This document shows positions 55,006 to 63,949 of a stretch of 64,000 nucleotides of DNA, piece by piece. Made by a program: the position numbers and the translations under genes. This DNA comes from Halopiger aswanensis (GTDB lineage: Archaea > Halobacteriota > Halobacteria > Halobacteriales > Natrialbaceae). Numbering within the stretch: position 1 is the first letter of the stretch; every line of letters begins with the position of its first letter. A model generated the notes under the pieces. That model was not told the origin of the DNA. It was given only the letters and a program-made list of their open reading frames with translations, and searched no databases. The stretch is from contig NZ_RAPO01000001.1 in NCBI RefSeq assembly GCF_003610195.1, positions 744,001 to 808,000 of the forward strand. The letters run 5' to 3'.

Positions 55006-55413
55006 GTGCAGTTCCTAACGCGACTCTGGAAACGACACGTTCGCGGGGAACCCGACGGCTACCGGGCGTACGTCTCGCTGCCGACCGCCGACCGGTCGTT
55101 CGGCGAGGTTCACGACTGTATCGAACGCCTCGAGCACGTCTTCGAGGGACGAGTCGACGTGTACGCGCGCGTCGACGGCGTCGCGGCGGTCTCCGATTGC
55201 GTCCCCGCCGACCAGTTCGACGGCGACGCCTTCGAGGCCGCGCTCGAGCGCCTCGAGTCGTGCTACGCCGAGACCCACTCGGTGGCGCGCCTCGAGAAGT
55301 GGCGGCGGATCGACGGTCGGCTCGTCAAGTCCTACGTCGTCGTTCCGGTCAAGCCGCTCTTTCCGCGCGATCGGACGGACGACGCGCCGGCGATCCGATC
55401 GCCTGCGGAGTGA
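55006..55413 (+). CDS. Unrecognised protein of 135 residues
   Basis: GTG start at 55006 set by the Shine-Dalgarno GAGGGGTGA ending at 55002. Residues 1-20 are basic (MQFLTRLWKRHVRGEPDGY), then an alpha/beta segment with YVSLPTADRSFGEVHDCIERLEHVF, two cysteines (C37 region and C87 region) and LEKWRRIDGRLVKSYVVVPVKPLFP. Soluble, no signal peptide. The unusual leader means that this gene is probably regulated at translation. No function can be given. Confidence 0.75.
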   Translation: MQFLTRLWKRHVRGEPDGYRAYVSLPTADRSFGEVHDCIERLEHVFEGRVDVYARVDGVAAVSDCVPADQFDGDAFEAALERLESCYAETHSVARLEKWRRIDGRLVKSYVVVPVKPLFPRDRTDDAPAIRSPAE

Positions 55414-55465
55414 CGAGCGCGAGAAAAGCAGGACGGCGATGGCGGTCGTCGCGCGACGCAGTGAC

Positions 55466-56278
55466 TCAGTCGTCGTCGCTCGGGCCGGGACCGGCGCCGG
55501 CTCCGGGCTCGCGGTCGGACCTAGAGGAGGGACTGCCGGATCGATCACGGCCGGCCGATTGGCCGCCAGACTCCTCGTCCGGCGCGACGGAGGCGGTCCG
55601 TCCCATCCAGCTGTCGATGTTGTCGGCGACGTAGTCCTTGCCGCCCCAGCCGAACGCGACGCCGGCGCCGATGGCGACCGCCGCGGCGAGTCCCCACGCG
55701 AGCGCTCTCGCGAAGACGTAGAGGACGCCGACGTCGATCCCCATCGTGTCGAGCCCGATGACGATCGCGGTAAAGTAGAGGAACATCCGCGCCCCGTTGG
55801 CGAACCAGCTGGCGTAGACGGTCTCGGCCGCCGCGCGCGTCCGTTCGATCACGTCGCCGATGAAGTCCGCGACGACGAACCCGATGACGATGACGAGCAG
55901 GCCCGCGATGAAGGCCGGCAGGTACGACATCGCCGTCGAGATCCACTCCGATAGCAACTGGATCGCGAGGGCGTTTGCAGCCGCCAGGATGGCGAGACCG
56001 TAGACGAACCACTTCGCGAGCGAGCCGAACGTACTCGAGACGGCTTGCTCCGTGCCGCCCATGATCCGTCCCAGCGGCGTCTCGAGGACCATGCGATCGA
56101 GTTCGATCCCGTCGGCGAGTCGTCGGACGGCCCGTGCAGCGATCCGGCCGACGATCCAGCCGATAAAGAGGATCACCAGCGCGCCGACCAGCCGCGGCAG
56201 GAACGTAACGAGTTCCGCAGCCGGTTCCTGTAACCAGTCGGGCACCTGTACTTGTTGAGCAGGTTGTGGCTGTACCAT
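55466..56278 (-). CDS. MscS-related conserved TM-helix protein
   Basis: 270-residue membrane protein with five to six helices, containing two copies of the conserved TM-helix repeat found in mechanosensitive-channel relatives: LPRLVGALVILFIGWIVGR and LPAFIAGLLVIVIGFVVAD. The MscS beta domain is absent; instead a Gly-rich segment GVAFGWGGKDYVADN and an Asp/Ser/Pro tail follow. It is probably a channel-like or scaffold protein. AATTACG near 56307 gives a leaderless start at 56278. Confidence 0.88.
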   Translation of the reverse strand: MVQPQPAQQVQVPDWLQEPAAELVTFLPRLVGALVILFIGWIVGRIAARAVRRLADGIELDRMVLETPLGRIMGGTEQAVSSTFGSLAKWFVYGLAILAAANALAIQLLSEWISTAMSYLPAFIAGLLVIVIGFVVADFIGDVIERTRAAAETVYASWFANGARMFLYFTAIVIGLDTMGIDVGVLYVFARALAWGLAAAVAIGAGVAFGWGGKDYVADNIDSWMGRTASVAPDEESGGQSAGRDRSGSPSSRSDREPGAGAGPGPSDDD

Positions 56279-56820
56279 GTCCAGCCCTCGTGGTCCACGG
56301 CGTTTCGTAATTGCGTGCCTATCAAAGTGTAGTGAAATCAATCAGTGATGGGCGGCGATCGCGAGCCGATTGAAGTGTCCGTTATCCCGAATTGCGACTC
56401 GAGCGATCCGTGGCTGATCGATCTCGATCTCGAGCCGCCGATTGGATCACGTCGACGGCAGCGGCGCGATGACCGTCGCGCAGTCGTGCGATAACCGTGT
56501 GTTGGTACGACTCGGGAAACTCGGCCAACGGTCGACGCATTCGCACCGGCAGCACTCGAGCGGGCCGCCGGCCCGTAGCTACCGAGTTTCATTCATGATC
56601 CTCGCCGCCGGAGCGGAACAGCGGTTTGTCGCGTCCGGTCGAAACCGTCCGTACGAACGGAGCGACGACGCAAGTCTATCCCGCGTCCTCGAGAGACGAG
56701 CCGTACAGCGGTTCGAACCGTCCGCCTACGGACGCGGTAGCAGTCGGTGATCGGCCGATCTCCCCCGCTCAGGTAATGTCGGATTGTGTAGCCGGCCGTC
56801 GCTGTCGATCGGACGGACCG
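56279..56820. other. 542-bp gene-free region
   Basis: No open frame here has haloarchaeal protein character; the longer ones are Arg/Ser-rich. It holds the promoter of the TM-helix protein (56300-56312) and small palindromes such as CGGTTCGAACCG (56711-56722) and GTCCG-CCTA-CGGAC (56723-56736). I find no tRNA or other RNA gene that folds convincingly. Confidence 0.5.
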
Positions 56821-57612
56821 CTAGCGCTTGCGATCCGAGCGCGGCTCCACGTGCGACTCCGGCAGCAGATCCTCGAGCGGCTGTTCGTCGAGCCACTCGA
56901 GCAGCGCGACTAGTTGGTCGGTCGCGGCCTCGAAGAGCCGCTCACCGATCTCGGGCGTCGCGTCGGTCTGGTCGCCGAAGACGCCGTTCGGACTGTTCTC
57001 GATCGCGTCGTAGAAGGTCGTCGCGCCGTGAACTCGCTCGGCGTCGTAATCGAAGACGACGCCGCCGTCGCGGGCTTCCTCGAGGCGGTCCTCGTGGACG
57101 AGTTCCTCGGCGATGTGCATGATCATCGCGGTCTCCTTGGGACCGCCGTGAGGGCCCGGGGTCTCGAAGACCTCATCGATCAGGTCGGGAATCGACTCGT
57201 CCCACATCCACTCGATGGCGTAGGCGGTGCCGTCCTCGTGGAGCCGCCGGCCGACCTCCCGGAGGTGGGCGACGTTGCCGCCGTGGGCGTTGACGTAGAC
57301 GATCCGATCGATGCCGTGGTAGGTGAGGTTTCGCGAGAGGCTCTCGACGTAGTCCCGAAAAACAGGGGCGTCGACCCACATCGTCCCGTGGAACTGACGG
57401 TGGTGGGAACTGACGCCGATCGGGATCGGCGGGGTACAGAGGAAGCCGGTCCGCTCGGTCGCCTCGCGCGCGAGCGCCTCGGCGATCATGTGATCCGTGC
57501 CTTCGGGGAGGTGCGGCCCGTGTTGCTCGGTCGACCCCAGGGGGACGACCGCCAGCGACTCGTCGGCGACGTAATCGGCCAGGTCGGGCCAGGCCCGGTT
57601 CGCGAGGTACAT
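56821..57612 (-). CDS. Creatininase-family amidohydrolase, possibly ArfB
   Basis: 263-residue metal-dependent hydrolase. Metal ligands are visible in [22 protein letters not shown] and in [12 protein letters not shown]. In archaea this family includes ArfB, the iron-dependent formamide hydrolase of riboflavin and F420 synthesis, and the length and motifs fit; creatinine use itself is unlikely. It is divergent from the NikR-like regulator with 135 bp between starts. ACATAACG near 57645 is the likely promoter. Confidence 0.85.
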   Translation of the reverse strand: MYLANRAWPDLADYVADESLAVVPLGSTEQHGPHLPEGTDHMIAEALAREATERTGFLCTPPIPIGVSSHHRQFHGTMWVDAPVFRDYVESLSRNLTYHGIDRIVYVNAHGGNVAHLREVGRRLHEDGTAYAIEWMWDESIPDLIDEVFETPGPHGGPKETAMIMHIAEELVHEDRLEEARDGGVVFDYDAERVHGATTFYDAIENSPNGVFGDQTDATPEIGERLFEAATDQLVALLEWLDEQPLEDLLPESHVEPRSDRKR

Positions 57613-57714
57613 AGTCGCTCCTCTCGTTGGAGTCGGAAAACGTTATGTGCCGATCGGGCGGGCACAACCGCCGCGAGACGACACCTCGCTGACGGCGCGT
57701 CGCCCTCGATAGCA

Positions 57715-57726
57715 AATATTAATATT
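57715..57726. promoter_or_regulatory. AT palindrome / TATA box of the nikR-like gene
   Basis: AATATTAATATT, a 12-bp perfect palindrome centred near 57720, 27 bases before ATG 57748. It serves as the TATA element and could also be an autoregulatory operator. Confidence 0.5.
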
Positions 57727-57747
57727 CCAACGCCGCCGAGTTATTAT

Positions 57748-58176
57748 ATGGCAGTCGTAAGCGTCTCGATGCCCGACGAGCTCCTCGAGCGGCTCGACCA
57801 GTTCGCCGACGAGCACGGCTACACCGGCCGCAGCGAGGTCGTCCGCGAGGCATCCCGAAACCTGCTGAGCGAGTTCGAGGACACGCGACTCGAGGATCGA
57901 GATCTGATGGGGATCGTCACCGTCCTCTTCGACTACGAGACGACCAGCGTCGAGGAACAGATGATGCACCTGCGCCACGAACACGAGGATCTGGTCGCCT
58001 CGAACTTCCACAGTCACGTCGGCGACCACCACTGTATGGAACTGTTCGTCCTCGAGGGCCAACTCGAGGACATCTCGACGTTCGTCGGAAAAATCCGGGC
58101 GACCCAGGACGCGCTGACGATCGACTACTCGGTGACGCCGGTCGACGGCTTCGATCCGATCGCCCAGGACAGGTAA
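57748..58176 (+). CDS. nikR: NikR-like nickel-responsive ribbon-helix-helix regulator
   Basis: 142-residue repressor. Residues 1-45 are the ribbon-helix-helix domain ([16 protein letters not shown]); the rest is the NikR ACT-like domain. The four nickel ligands of E. coli NikR (His76, His87, His89, Cys95) match His77, His88, His90 and Cys96 here (RHEHEDL, FHSH, HHCMEL). So the metal site is intact and it likely represses nickel uptake or nickel-enzyme genes; none is in this window. Leaderless start at 57748. Confidence 0.93.
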   Translation: MAVVSVSMPDELLERLDQFADEHGYTGRSEVVREASRNLLSEFEDTRLEDRDLMGIVTVLFDYETTSVEEQMMHLRHEHEDLVASNFHSHVGDHHCMELFVLEGQLEDISTFVGKIRATQDALTIDYSVTPVDGFDPIAQDR

Positions 58177-58272
58177 CGGCCCCGGTGACGGTCGTCCCCG
58201 ATCGCATTACGAGTCGCTGGCAGAATGCGGCCGAACACCTAGCTTTACTGGGTGCCCCACGAATATCGCGGT

Positions 58273-58650
58273 ATGTCCTACCGGAAAGTCAACTACGAAG
58301 ACGTCGAGCAGGTCTCGAGCGCGATGCACTTTCTGTCGGATCCGCTCGAGACCGAGCAGGTCGGCGTGACGGTCGCGCGCTGCGATCCGGGGTGGAACAG
58401 CAAGCCCCACGACCACACCGACAACGACCACGAGGAGGTCTACGTCCTCATCGAGGGCGAGGCGACCGTCGTGATCGACGGCGAACCGGTCGAGATGGAG
58501 GCCGGCGACGCGCTCTGGATCCCGCCGGAGTCGACGCGCCAGATTCGCAACGGCGACGAGGAAAGCGCCTTCGTGCTCGTGAGCGCACCCAGCATCGGCG
58601 AAGAAGACAGCGACGACGGCGAGTGGCTGCTTTCGGGCTTCGCCGGCTGA
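58273..58650 (+). CDS. Single-domain cupin protein
   Basis: 125-residue cupin from ATG 58273; CTTTACTGG at 58244-58252 puts the transcription start there, so the upstream GTG 58252 is rejected. Cupin motif 1 is PHDHTDNDHEEVYVLIEGEA with the canonical His-His-Glu metal ligands, and motif 2 is EMEAGDALWIPPESTRQI. Unlike the cupin at 26680, this one has a complete metal site. Function unknown; it is 96 bp after nikR on the same strand. Confidence 0.9.
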   Translation: MSYRKVNYEDVEQVSSAMHFLSDPLETEQVGVTVARCDPGWNSKPHDHTDNDHEEVYVLIEGEATVVIDGEPVEMEAGDALWIPPESTRQIRNGDEESAFVLVSAPSIGEEDSDDGEWLLSGFAG

Positions 58651-58805
58651 GGGCGCACTCGAGGCGACCGATTCGCCGGCGCCGTCCGATTCGCTCGAGA
58701 CGGCCTGTGACCACCCGCGAAACGCGACCGGCCGCTCGCCGATCTCTCGAGACCGGCGGGACGGTTTAGTAACTCGCCGTCGTCGTCGAAATCGGGTGAG
58801 TCTCG

Positions 58806-59276
58806 ATTTACTCGAAACACCACGCAGTCGTGTCGCTCGTCGTCGCCGGCGCGCTGGCGTACGCGCTCCCGCCGGTCGAGGTTGCCGGCATCTCGATCCC
58901 CGCCGCTCTCATCGTCGCTTACGGGGTCGCCCTCGGCGTGTTCATCGATCTCGATCACTTCCTCATCGCTCGATTCAAGACCGGATCGTGGGACGCGGTC
59001 CGATTCTGCCTCTCGAACCCCGGTGCAGCCGTCGCCGATCAGGACCGGATCTTCGGCCGCGGCGACGTCGGCGTCCTCTCGCGGCTCCTGAGCCACCTGC
59101 TGCTCGTCGGGGTCCTCGTCCCGCTCCTGGCGCTCGCCAGCGTCCCGCTCGCGATCCTGACGGGGACGGTGCTGTACGTGCACATCGTCTGTGACGTGAT
59201 CTGGGACATCTGGCGACTGGATCATCACGCCGACGCGGCCGCGAACGAGGACGAACTGCTGCGCGCGCTGCGGTGA
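58806..59276 (+). CDS. Membrane protein with non-ATG start, possibly ATT
   Basis: About 148-156 residues. The conserved-looking frame contains SKHHAVVSLVVAG, two or three hydrophobic helices, IDLDHFLIARF and a last YVHIVCDVIWDIWRLDHHAD. The His/Asp pattern (HH, DLDHF, HIVCD) resembles YdjM/DUF457-type membrane metal proteins. The nearest usual start is GTG 58830, which would cut off SKHHAV; ATT 58806 keeps it. TTTAGTAA at 58765-58772 predicts transcription from ~58796, and GTG 58796 there is in a different frame. Confidence 0.62.
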   Translation: MYSKHHAVVSLVVAGALAYALPPVEVAGISIPAALIVAYGVALGVFIDLDHFLIARFKTGSWDAVRFCLSNPGAAVADQDRIFGRGDVGVLSRLLSHLLLVGVLVPLLALASVPLAILTGTVLYVHIVCDVIWDIWRLDHHADAAANEDELLRALR

Positions 59277-59294
59277 GACGAGCGGTCGCCGCGT

Positions 59295-60575
59295 CTAGTC
59301 GTTCTGCCGGCTGTTCCGCTCCGAATGCGCGTTGGATTCGCCCCGCTGCGAAACGATACCGGGAGCGGACGCGTCGGGTCCCTCGCCACGGGGCGGAAGC
59401 GTGAACCGAAACGTCGAGCCCTCGCCGGGTTCGGAGTCGACCCAGATGTCGCCGCCGTGGCGCTCGACGATCCGCTCGCACAGCGCGAGCCCGATTCCCG
59501 ATCCCTCCTGTTCGTCGGCGGAGTGAAGGCGCTGAAAGACGCCGAAGACTCGGTGGGCCTCGTCGGGATCGATGCCGACCCCTTCGTCGCGGACCGAAAT
59601 CGTCCACGCCCCCTCGACCCCCTCGCGTTCCGCCGACACGTGGACTCGCGGCGACTCGTCGCCGCTGTACTCGAGCGCATTCGATACGAGGTTCTGGAAC
59701 ACCTGCCGCAACTGCCGGCCGTCGCCCTCGACGGTCGGCAACGACTCCCGCGTGATCGTCGCGTCCGTCTCTTCGATTTTGAACTGGAGGTCCGTGCACA
59801 CGTCCTCGAGAACCGCGTCCAGATCGACGGCATCGAACGAATCGCCCTGCGTATCGACGCGGGAGTACTCGAGGAGGCCGTCGATCATCGCGTCCATGCG
59901 TTCCGCGCCGTCGACGGCGAACTCGAGGAACTCCGTGCAGTCCTCGTCGAGGTCGTCGCCGTACCGTCGCTCGAGGAGTTGCAGGTAGCTGGTCACCATC
60001 CGCAGGGGCTCTTGCAGATCGTGGGAGGCGGCGGCGGCGAACTGCTCGAGTTGTTCGTTCGACGCCTCCAGCTGCGTGACGGCCTCCTCGAGGCGCTGCT
60101 CGGTGCGTTTCAGCTCCTCGTTTTGGACCGCGAGGGCGTCGGCGCGGATGAGCGCCTGCGCTTCGTGGATGCCGATACCCAGTCCCGCGATCGAGCCGAT
60201 CGCTAACAGCACCGCCTGGGTGCCGAACGTGAACTGCACGGTAACGCCGGGGTGGAGGACCCGGAGTCCGAGCACGATTCCCATCACGACGATACCGCCG
60301 GCGACCCAGCACAGGATACGCGGATAGAATTCGGCCCGGATCGACGTGTTCGGCAACCAGACGCCGATGTACAGCACGACGGTGCCCACCGAGCCCACAA
60401 GCAGCAGATCGAGCACGGCTTCCAGCAGGAGTCCGCTGTCGGCCAGCGTGAGCGCCGCTTTGGCGATCGCGCTGAAGAGGATCACCACGCCCAGCGCGGG
60501 AATCACGCGATACCAGTAGCCCCGCTCGCCCTCCGACACGAGGGCCTCACCGAACTCGAGGGAACGCCCACTCAT
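59295..60575 (-). CDS. Membrane-bound sensor histidine kinase
   Basis: 426-residue kinase with six N-terminal membrane helices (~25-145) instead of PAS or GAF domains, a short coiled linker, HisKA with His185 in SHDLQEPLR, and HATPase with DEGVGIDPDE and GSGIGLALC. The start ATG 60575 has a strong Shine-Dalgarno AAGGAGGA (60580-60587), unusual here. The Bat-type regulator gene lies 57 bp upstream on the same strand; a TATA-like TATACTAAAAAG near 60617 allows separate transcription. Confidence 0.94.
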   Translation of the reverse strand: MSGRSLEFGEALVSEGERGYWYRVIPALGVVILFSAIAKAALTLADSGLLLEAVLDLLLVGSVGTVVLYIGVWLPNTSIRAEFYPRILCWVAGGIVVMGIVLGLRVLHPGVTVQFTFGTQAVLLAIGSIAGLGIGIHEAQALIRADALAVQNEELKRTEQRLEEAVTQLEASNEQLEQFAAAASHDLQEPLRMVTSYLQLLERRYGDDLDEDCTEFLEFAVDGAERMDAMIDGLLEYSRVDTQGDSFDAVDLDAVLEDVCTDLQFKIEETDATITRESLPTVEGDGRQLRQVFQNLVSNALEYSGDESPRVHVSAEREGVEGAWTISVRDEGVGIDPDEAHRVFGVFQRLHSADEQEGSGIGLALCERIVERHGGDIWVDSEPGEGSTFRFTLPPRGEGPDASAPGIVSQRGESNAHSERNSRQND

Positions 60576-60631
60576 AGGTCCTCCTTACGACCGTCTCTCC
60601 GTTCAGGGGCGCTTTTTAGTATACAACTCGT

Positions 60632-61300
60632 TTAAGTATCCTCGCCGGACGAGGCCGTGAATTCGGGGAGCGAACTCTCGAGGATCCGGTCGATACCGCG
60701 CCGGAGTCGGGACGCGACGGCCTGCTGCGAAATGCCGAGTTCGTCGCCGAGTTCCGCCATCGTGACGTCCCGCGGCGTGTTGAAGTAGCCCCGATCGTAG
60801 GCGAGCACCAGCGCCTCCCGCTGCGGGTCCGTAAGCGCCCGCTCGGTATCCGTCTCGATCGGCGTGAGCGCGTGCAGTTTCGTCAGCGTGATGGGAATGT
60901 CCAACTCCCGGCAGCGCTGCTGAAACGCCGCGATGTCGCTGCGATCGTCCCCGCGGATGTCGAACGTCCACCGCCGACTCGTGCCGACCGCCTTGACGAG
61001 CGGCACCTTCGTTTCGGTCAACGTGCTCAACACGCCGTCGTACTCTAGCGTCCACTCGACGCGCAACAGGTACTCGTCCGCGACGGAATCGATGAACTGA
61101 ATGTCCGTCACGCCCGGATGCTCGGCGAACGCGGTCTCGATGTCGTCGACGGCGGTGCCCCGAACCCAGAAGTACGGCACCACCACGTCCCGCGCCGGAA
61201 TGATGCGCTCGAGTTCGACGGTGACGTCCGGCAGTCGTTCGAACACGCTCCCCAGGGGAAATTCGTCGGCCGGCACCGTAAACGTCGCTTCAGTCGCCAT
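60632..61300 (-). CDS. Bat-type HTH transcriptional regulator
   Basis: 222-residue member of the bacterio-opsin activator family. Residues 1-~150 form the BAT GAF/HTH-associated sensor domain, and the C-terminal HTH_10 domain reads LTDPQREALVLAYDRGYF, then MAELGDELGISQQAVASRLRRG. It precedes the membrane kinase on the same strand, so the two may act in one pathway, although Bat proteins lack a receiver domain. Its TATA region shares CTTTACAACCGGC with the kinase promoter at 42041. Confidence 0.92.
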   Translation of the reverse strand: MATEATFTVPADEFPLGSVFERLPDVTVELERIIPARDVVVPYFWVRGTAVDDIETAFAEHPGVTDIQFIDSVADEYLLRVEWTLEYDGVLSTLTETKVPLVKAVGTSRRWTFDIRGDDRSDIAAFQQRCRELDIPITLTKLHALTPIETDTERALTDPQREALVLAYDRGYFNTPRDVTMAELGDELGISQQAVASRLRRGIDRILESSLPEFTASSGEDT

Positions 61301-61422
61301 ATCAGGTGGACGTAGGCCGGTTGTAAAGTCCTGTCACCACCCTCGCCGCCAACTCCTCGAGTCGTGTTCGCCTGCGAACAGAAACCATCGCCTATATTCG
61401 GGTTGCAATCAACTGACAAGGC

Positions 61423-62577
61423 ATGGATCTGCTCGACGACAGCATCGTCCCGGAGCACGCCCGCGACGTCAAACAGGAAGCCCGCGAGTTCGCCCAAGAG
61501 TATATCGAACCCAACGCCCAGGAGTACTTCCAGTCCGGGGAGTATCCCCACGACATTCTCGAGGCCGGCCAGGAAGCCGGGTTAGTCGCCCAGGACATCC
61601 CCGAGGAGTGGGGCGGGCGCGGTTTCGACCTACCCCAGCTGCTCGCGCTTACCGAGGAGTTCTACCGCGCGGACGCCGGTATCGCCCTCACCCTACAACT
61701 GGCGAGTTTCGGCTGCGAGATCACCTACGAGTACGGCTCCGACGAGCAGTGCGAGGAGTACATCCGTCCGGTTGCGGCGGGCGAGCAACTCTCCGGACTG
61801 GCCGTCTCGGAGCCCGAGACCGGCAGCGACCTCGCGGGAATGCAGACTCGCGCGGAGAAAGACGGCGACGAGTGGGTCATCAACGGCGAGAAGTACTGGA
61901 TCGGCAACGGCGTCGAGGCCGACTGGGTCACCGTCTACGCCCGCACCGGGGACAACGAGGACAACCGCTACAACAACCACTCGCTGTTTATCGTCCCGAC
62001 GGACGCCGACGGCTACGAGGCCGAACACATCCCCGAGAAGATGGCGATGCGCGCCTCGAAGCAGGCCCACATCACGTTCGACGACTGCCGCATCCCCGAG
62101 GAGAACCTGATCGGCACCGAGGGTGCAGGCTTCTGGATGATCTCCGATTTCTTCAACCACGGCCGCGTCGCCGTCGCGGGTCACGGACTCGGCATGGCCG
62201 CCGCCGCCATCGAGGAAACCTGGGAGTTCACCCACGACCGCGAGGAGTTCGGCCGAACGATCAACGAGTTTCAGGCCGTCCAGCACGGCCTCGCGGACAT
62301 GTTGCTCGAGTTCGAGAGCGCCCGGACGCTCACCTGGCGCGCCTGCGAGAAGGTCGCGAACGACGACCACGCCGGCTACTGGGCGGCGCTCGCGAAGACG
62401 AAAGCGACCGAGGCTGCCGTCGACGTCTCCGAACAGGGGATGCAGTTCCACGGCGGTCGCTCGGTGTTGGACGAGCGACGAATCGCCCGCGTCTACCGCG
62501 ACGCGCGGATTCCGGTCATCTACGAGGGTGCAAACGAGATCCAGCGGAACCTGATCTACAGACAGTCACCGCAGTAG
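61423..62577 (+). CDS. Acyl-CoA dehydrogenase
   Basis: 384-residue FAD enzyme of the same superfamily as the gene at 11379 but clearly a different paralogue. Signatures are GLAVSEPETGSDLAGM and the catalytic glutamate region VIYEGANEIQRNLI. Chain-length or branched-chain specificity cannot be read. CCTATATTCGG at 61391-61401 gives a leaderless start at 61423. It is divergent from the Bat-type regulator gene across 122 bp and might be its target. Confidence 0.95.
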   Translation: MDLLDDSIVPEHARDVKQEAREFAQEYIEPNAQEYFQSGEYPHDILEAGQEAGLVAQDIPEEWGGRGFDLPQLLALTEEFYRADAGIALTLQLASFGCEITYEYGSDEQCEEYIRPVAAGEQLSGLAVSEPETGSDLAGMQTRAEKDGDEWVINGEKYWIGNGVEADWVTVYARTGDNEDNRYNNHSLFIVPTDADGYEAEHIPEKMAMRASKQAHITFDDCRIPEENLIGTEGAGFWMISDFFNHGRVAVAGHGLGMAAAAIEETWEFTHDREEFGRTINEFQAVQHGLADMLLEFESARTLTWRACEKVANDDHAGYWAALAKTKATEAAVDVSEQGMQFHGGRSVLDERRIARVYRDARIPVIYEGANEIQRNLIYRQSPQ

Positions 62578-62672
62578 CGCTGTCGCGAGGCGGTGACAGG
62601 AGACGGTGTGAGACGATCGCTGATCCGATACCCGATGTACCGATAGAAAACGCGACTCCCGAACGGGCCGAC

Positions 62673-63104
62673 TCAGCCACGAGTACGAGTGCGGGCCCGT
62701 GCCGGGATATCCGCCTTGTTGTTCGCGTAGGCGCTGTACGCCGCGAGGAGCGCGACGGCCAGCCCCGAGATCGCCGTCCCCGTTGCGAGCTCGCTACTGC
62801 CCATCTCGATGACGGCAGGCGAGATGAGCGCCCAGAGCCCGAGCAGGACGGTTAGACCTGCGGCGCCGACGTTCGCCAGCCGGTCCTTCGACAGCCGGTA
62901 GAAGTTGTAACCGGCCAGCAGGAAGATGCCCGTTCCGACGAGCGTATCGTTCCAGGTCGCCGCGTCCGTCGACTCGAGGATGAACGGCGAGGCGACGATG
63001 TACAACCCGATCAGCGCAATGAGGGCGCTCAGCCACTGCATCGTGTCCGTGTTCAACGCGTTCCGGTTCCGATCGGTCGCCGTATCGGTTGTTGCATCAC
63101 TCAT
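62673..63104 (-). CDS. SPW-repeat membrane protein
   Basis: 143-residue protein with four helices in two SPW-type repeats: ALIGLYIVASPFIL then WNDTLVGTGIFLLAGYN, and LLGLWALISPAVIEM then LATGTAISGLAVALLAAYSAY. SPW repeats pair with short Ser-Pro-Trp-like motifs at the membrane edge. Role unknown. ATG 63104 chosen; the frame is open a little further upstream without a better start. Confidence 0.88.
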   Translation of the reverse strand: MSDATTDTATDRNRNALNTDTMQWLSALIALIGLYIVASPFILESTDAATWNDTLVGTGIFLLAGYNFYRLSKDRLANVGAAGLTVLLGLWALISPAVIEMGSSELATGTAISGLAVALLAAYSAYANNKADIPARARTRTRG

Positions 63105-63376
63105 GCTACATGTACAGTAGCTCTCGACGGGCGAAAACGAGCGTGCCTGCACCTGTCGGGAACCCAGTCGGCGCTAATGTCCACCTACAATTGACGGTCA
63201 TCCCTCGTGTCTCGCGGTAGTCGGACCGAACGGACGGTCGATCACGGAGTGTGTATCCGACCGCCGACTCGAGACTCGCGGTTGACTGCCGAGCGTGATT
63301 ACGGCGGGAGAATCGGGACGCGGGAGACGGGAGCGGGAGGGTCGAGTGGAATCGAACCCAATCTGCGCCGACTGGC
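63105..63376. other. 272-bp intergenic region
   Basis: Between the SPW protein and the response regulator. No credible small ORF. A GGGTTCGATTCCAC stretch (minus strand, 63348-63361) resembles a tRNA T-loop, but the five-base stem does not pair, so I do not call a tRNA. Confidence 0.4.
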
Positions 63377-63949
63377 TCAGTTCTCGGTCTGGAGATCTTG
63401 AAACGCCCCCACGAACTCGTCGTGGGAGGACATGCTCGTTACCGTCTCGTCGACAGCCTGCTCGAGTTCGCTGACGCGGTCACAGAGATCCTGGTACTCC
63501 GCGTTCTGTTCGAGTTCTCGCTCCGCTTTCTCGGACTCGAGCAGGGCCTTCTTGGAGACGAGCGCGTAGTACTCCTGGATCGCCGACTCGTAGTCGGACC
63601 GCCCGGAGACGTCGTCGACCATCTCGAGGAGTTCGTCCTTCGAGACCGGTTTGACGAGGTAGTCGTCGAATCCCATCTCGATGATATCGAAGTCGGGATC
63701 GACCGCCGTGACCATGACGACGCGGCAGTCGTACCCCGCCTCGCGGAGCCGCTCGAGGACGTCGTCGCCCGAGAGGCCCGGCATCCGCCGGTCTAAGAGG
63801 ACCACCTCGACGGAGTCGGCCATCTTCTCGAGGGCTTCCTCCCCGTCGTAGGCGGTGTCGACGGCCCAATCGGACTGCAGCCACGCGGCGAACAGGTCAG
63901 CGAGGCGGGACTCGTCGTCGACGACGAGCACCTCGGTCCCCTCACTCAT
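63377..63949 (-). CDS. Response regulator with HalX domain
   Basis: 190-residue protein. Residues 1-~120 are a receiver domain with acidic pocket Asp11/Asp12, phospho-acceptor Asp53 (LLDRRMPG) and Lys in LVKPVS. Residues ~120-185 are the HalX coiled domain (YYALVSKKALLESEKAERELE). No DNA-binding domain, so it probably passes a signal by protein contact. Its ATG overlaps, as ATGA, the stop of a frame that enters from the right edge. Confidence 0.94.
   Translation of the reverse strand: MSEGTEVLVVDDESRLADLFAAWLQSDWAVDTAYDGEEALEKMADSVEVVLLDRRMPGLSGDDVLERLREAGYDCRVVMVTAVDPDFDIIEMGFDDYLVKPVSKDELLEMVDDVSGRSDYESAIQEYYALVSKKALLESEKAERELEQNAEYQDLCDRVSELEQAVDETVTSMSSHDEFVGAFQDLQTEN

Noticed and set aside
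56338-56750. Open frames of 84 and 102 codons in the gene-free gap
   Set aside because: Ser/Arg-rich composition, no acidic bias, no promoter or ribosome-binding site, no recognisable domain.
63340-63365. tRNA T-loop-like GGTTCGATTCCAC on the minus strand
   Set aside because: The five-base T-stem does not pair, and no acceptor, D or anticodon arm can be placed around it. It follows the response regulator stop by about 15 bases.
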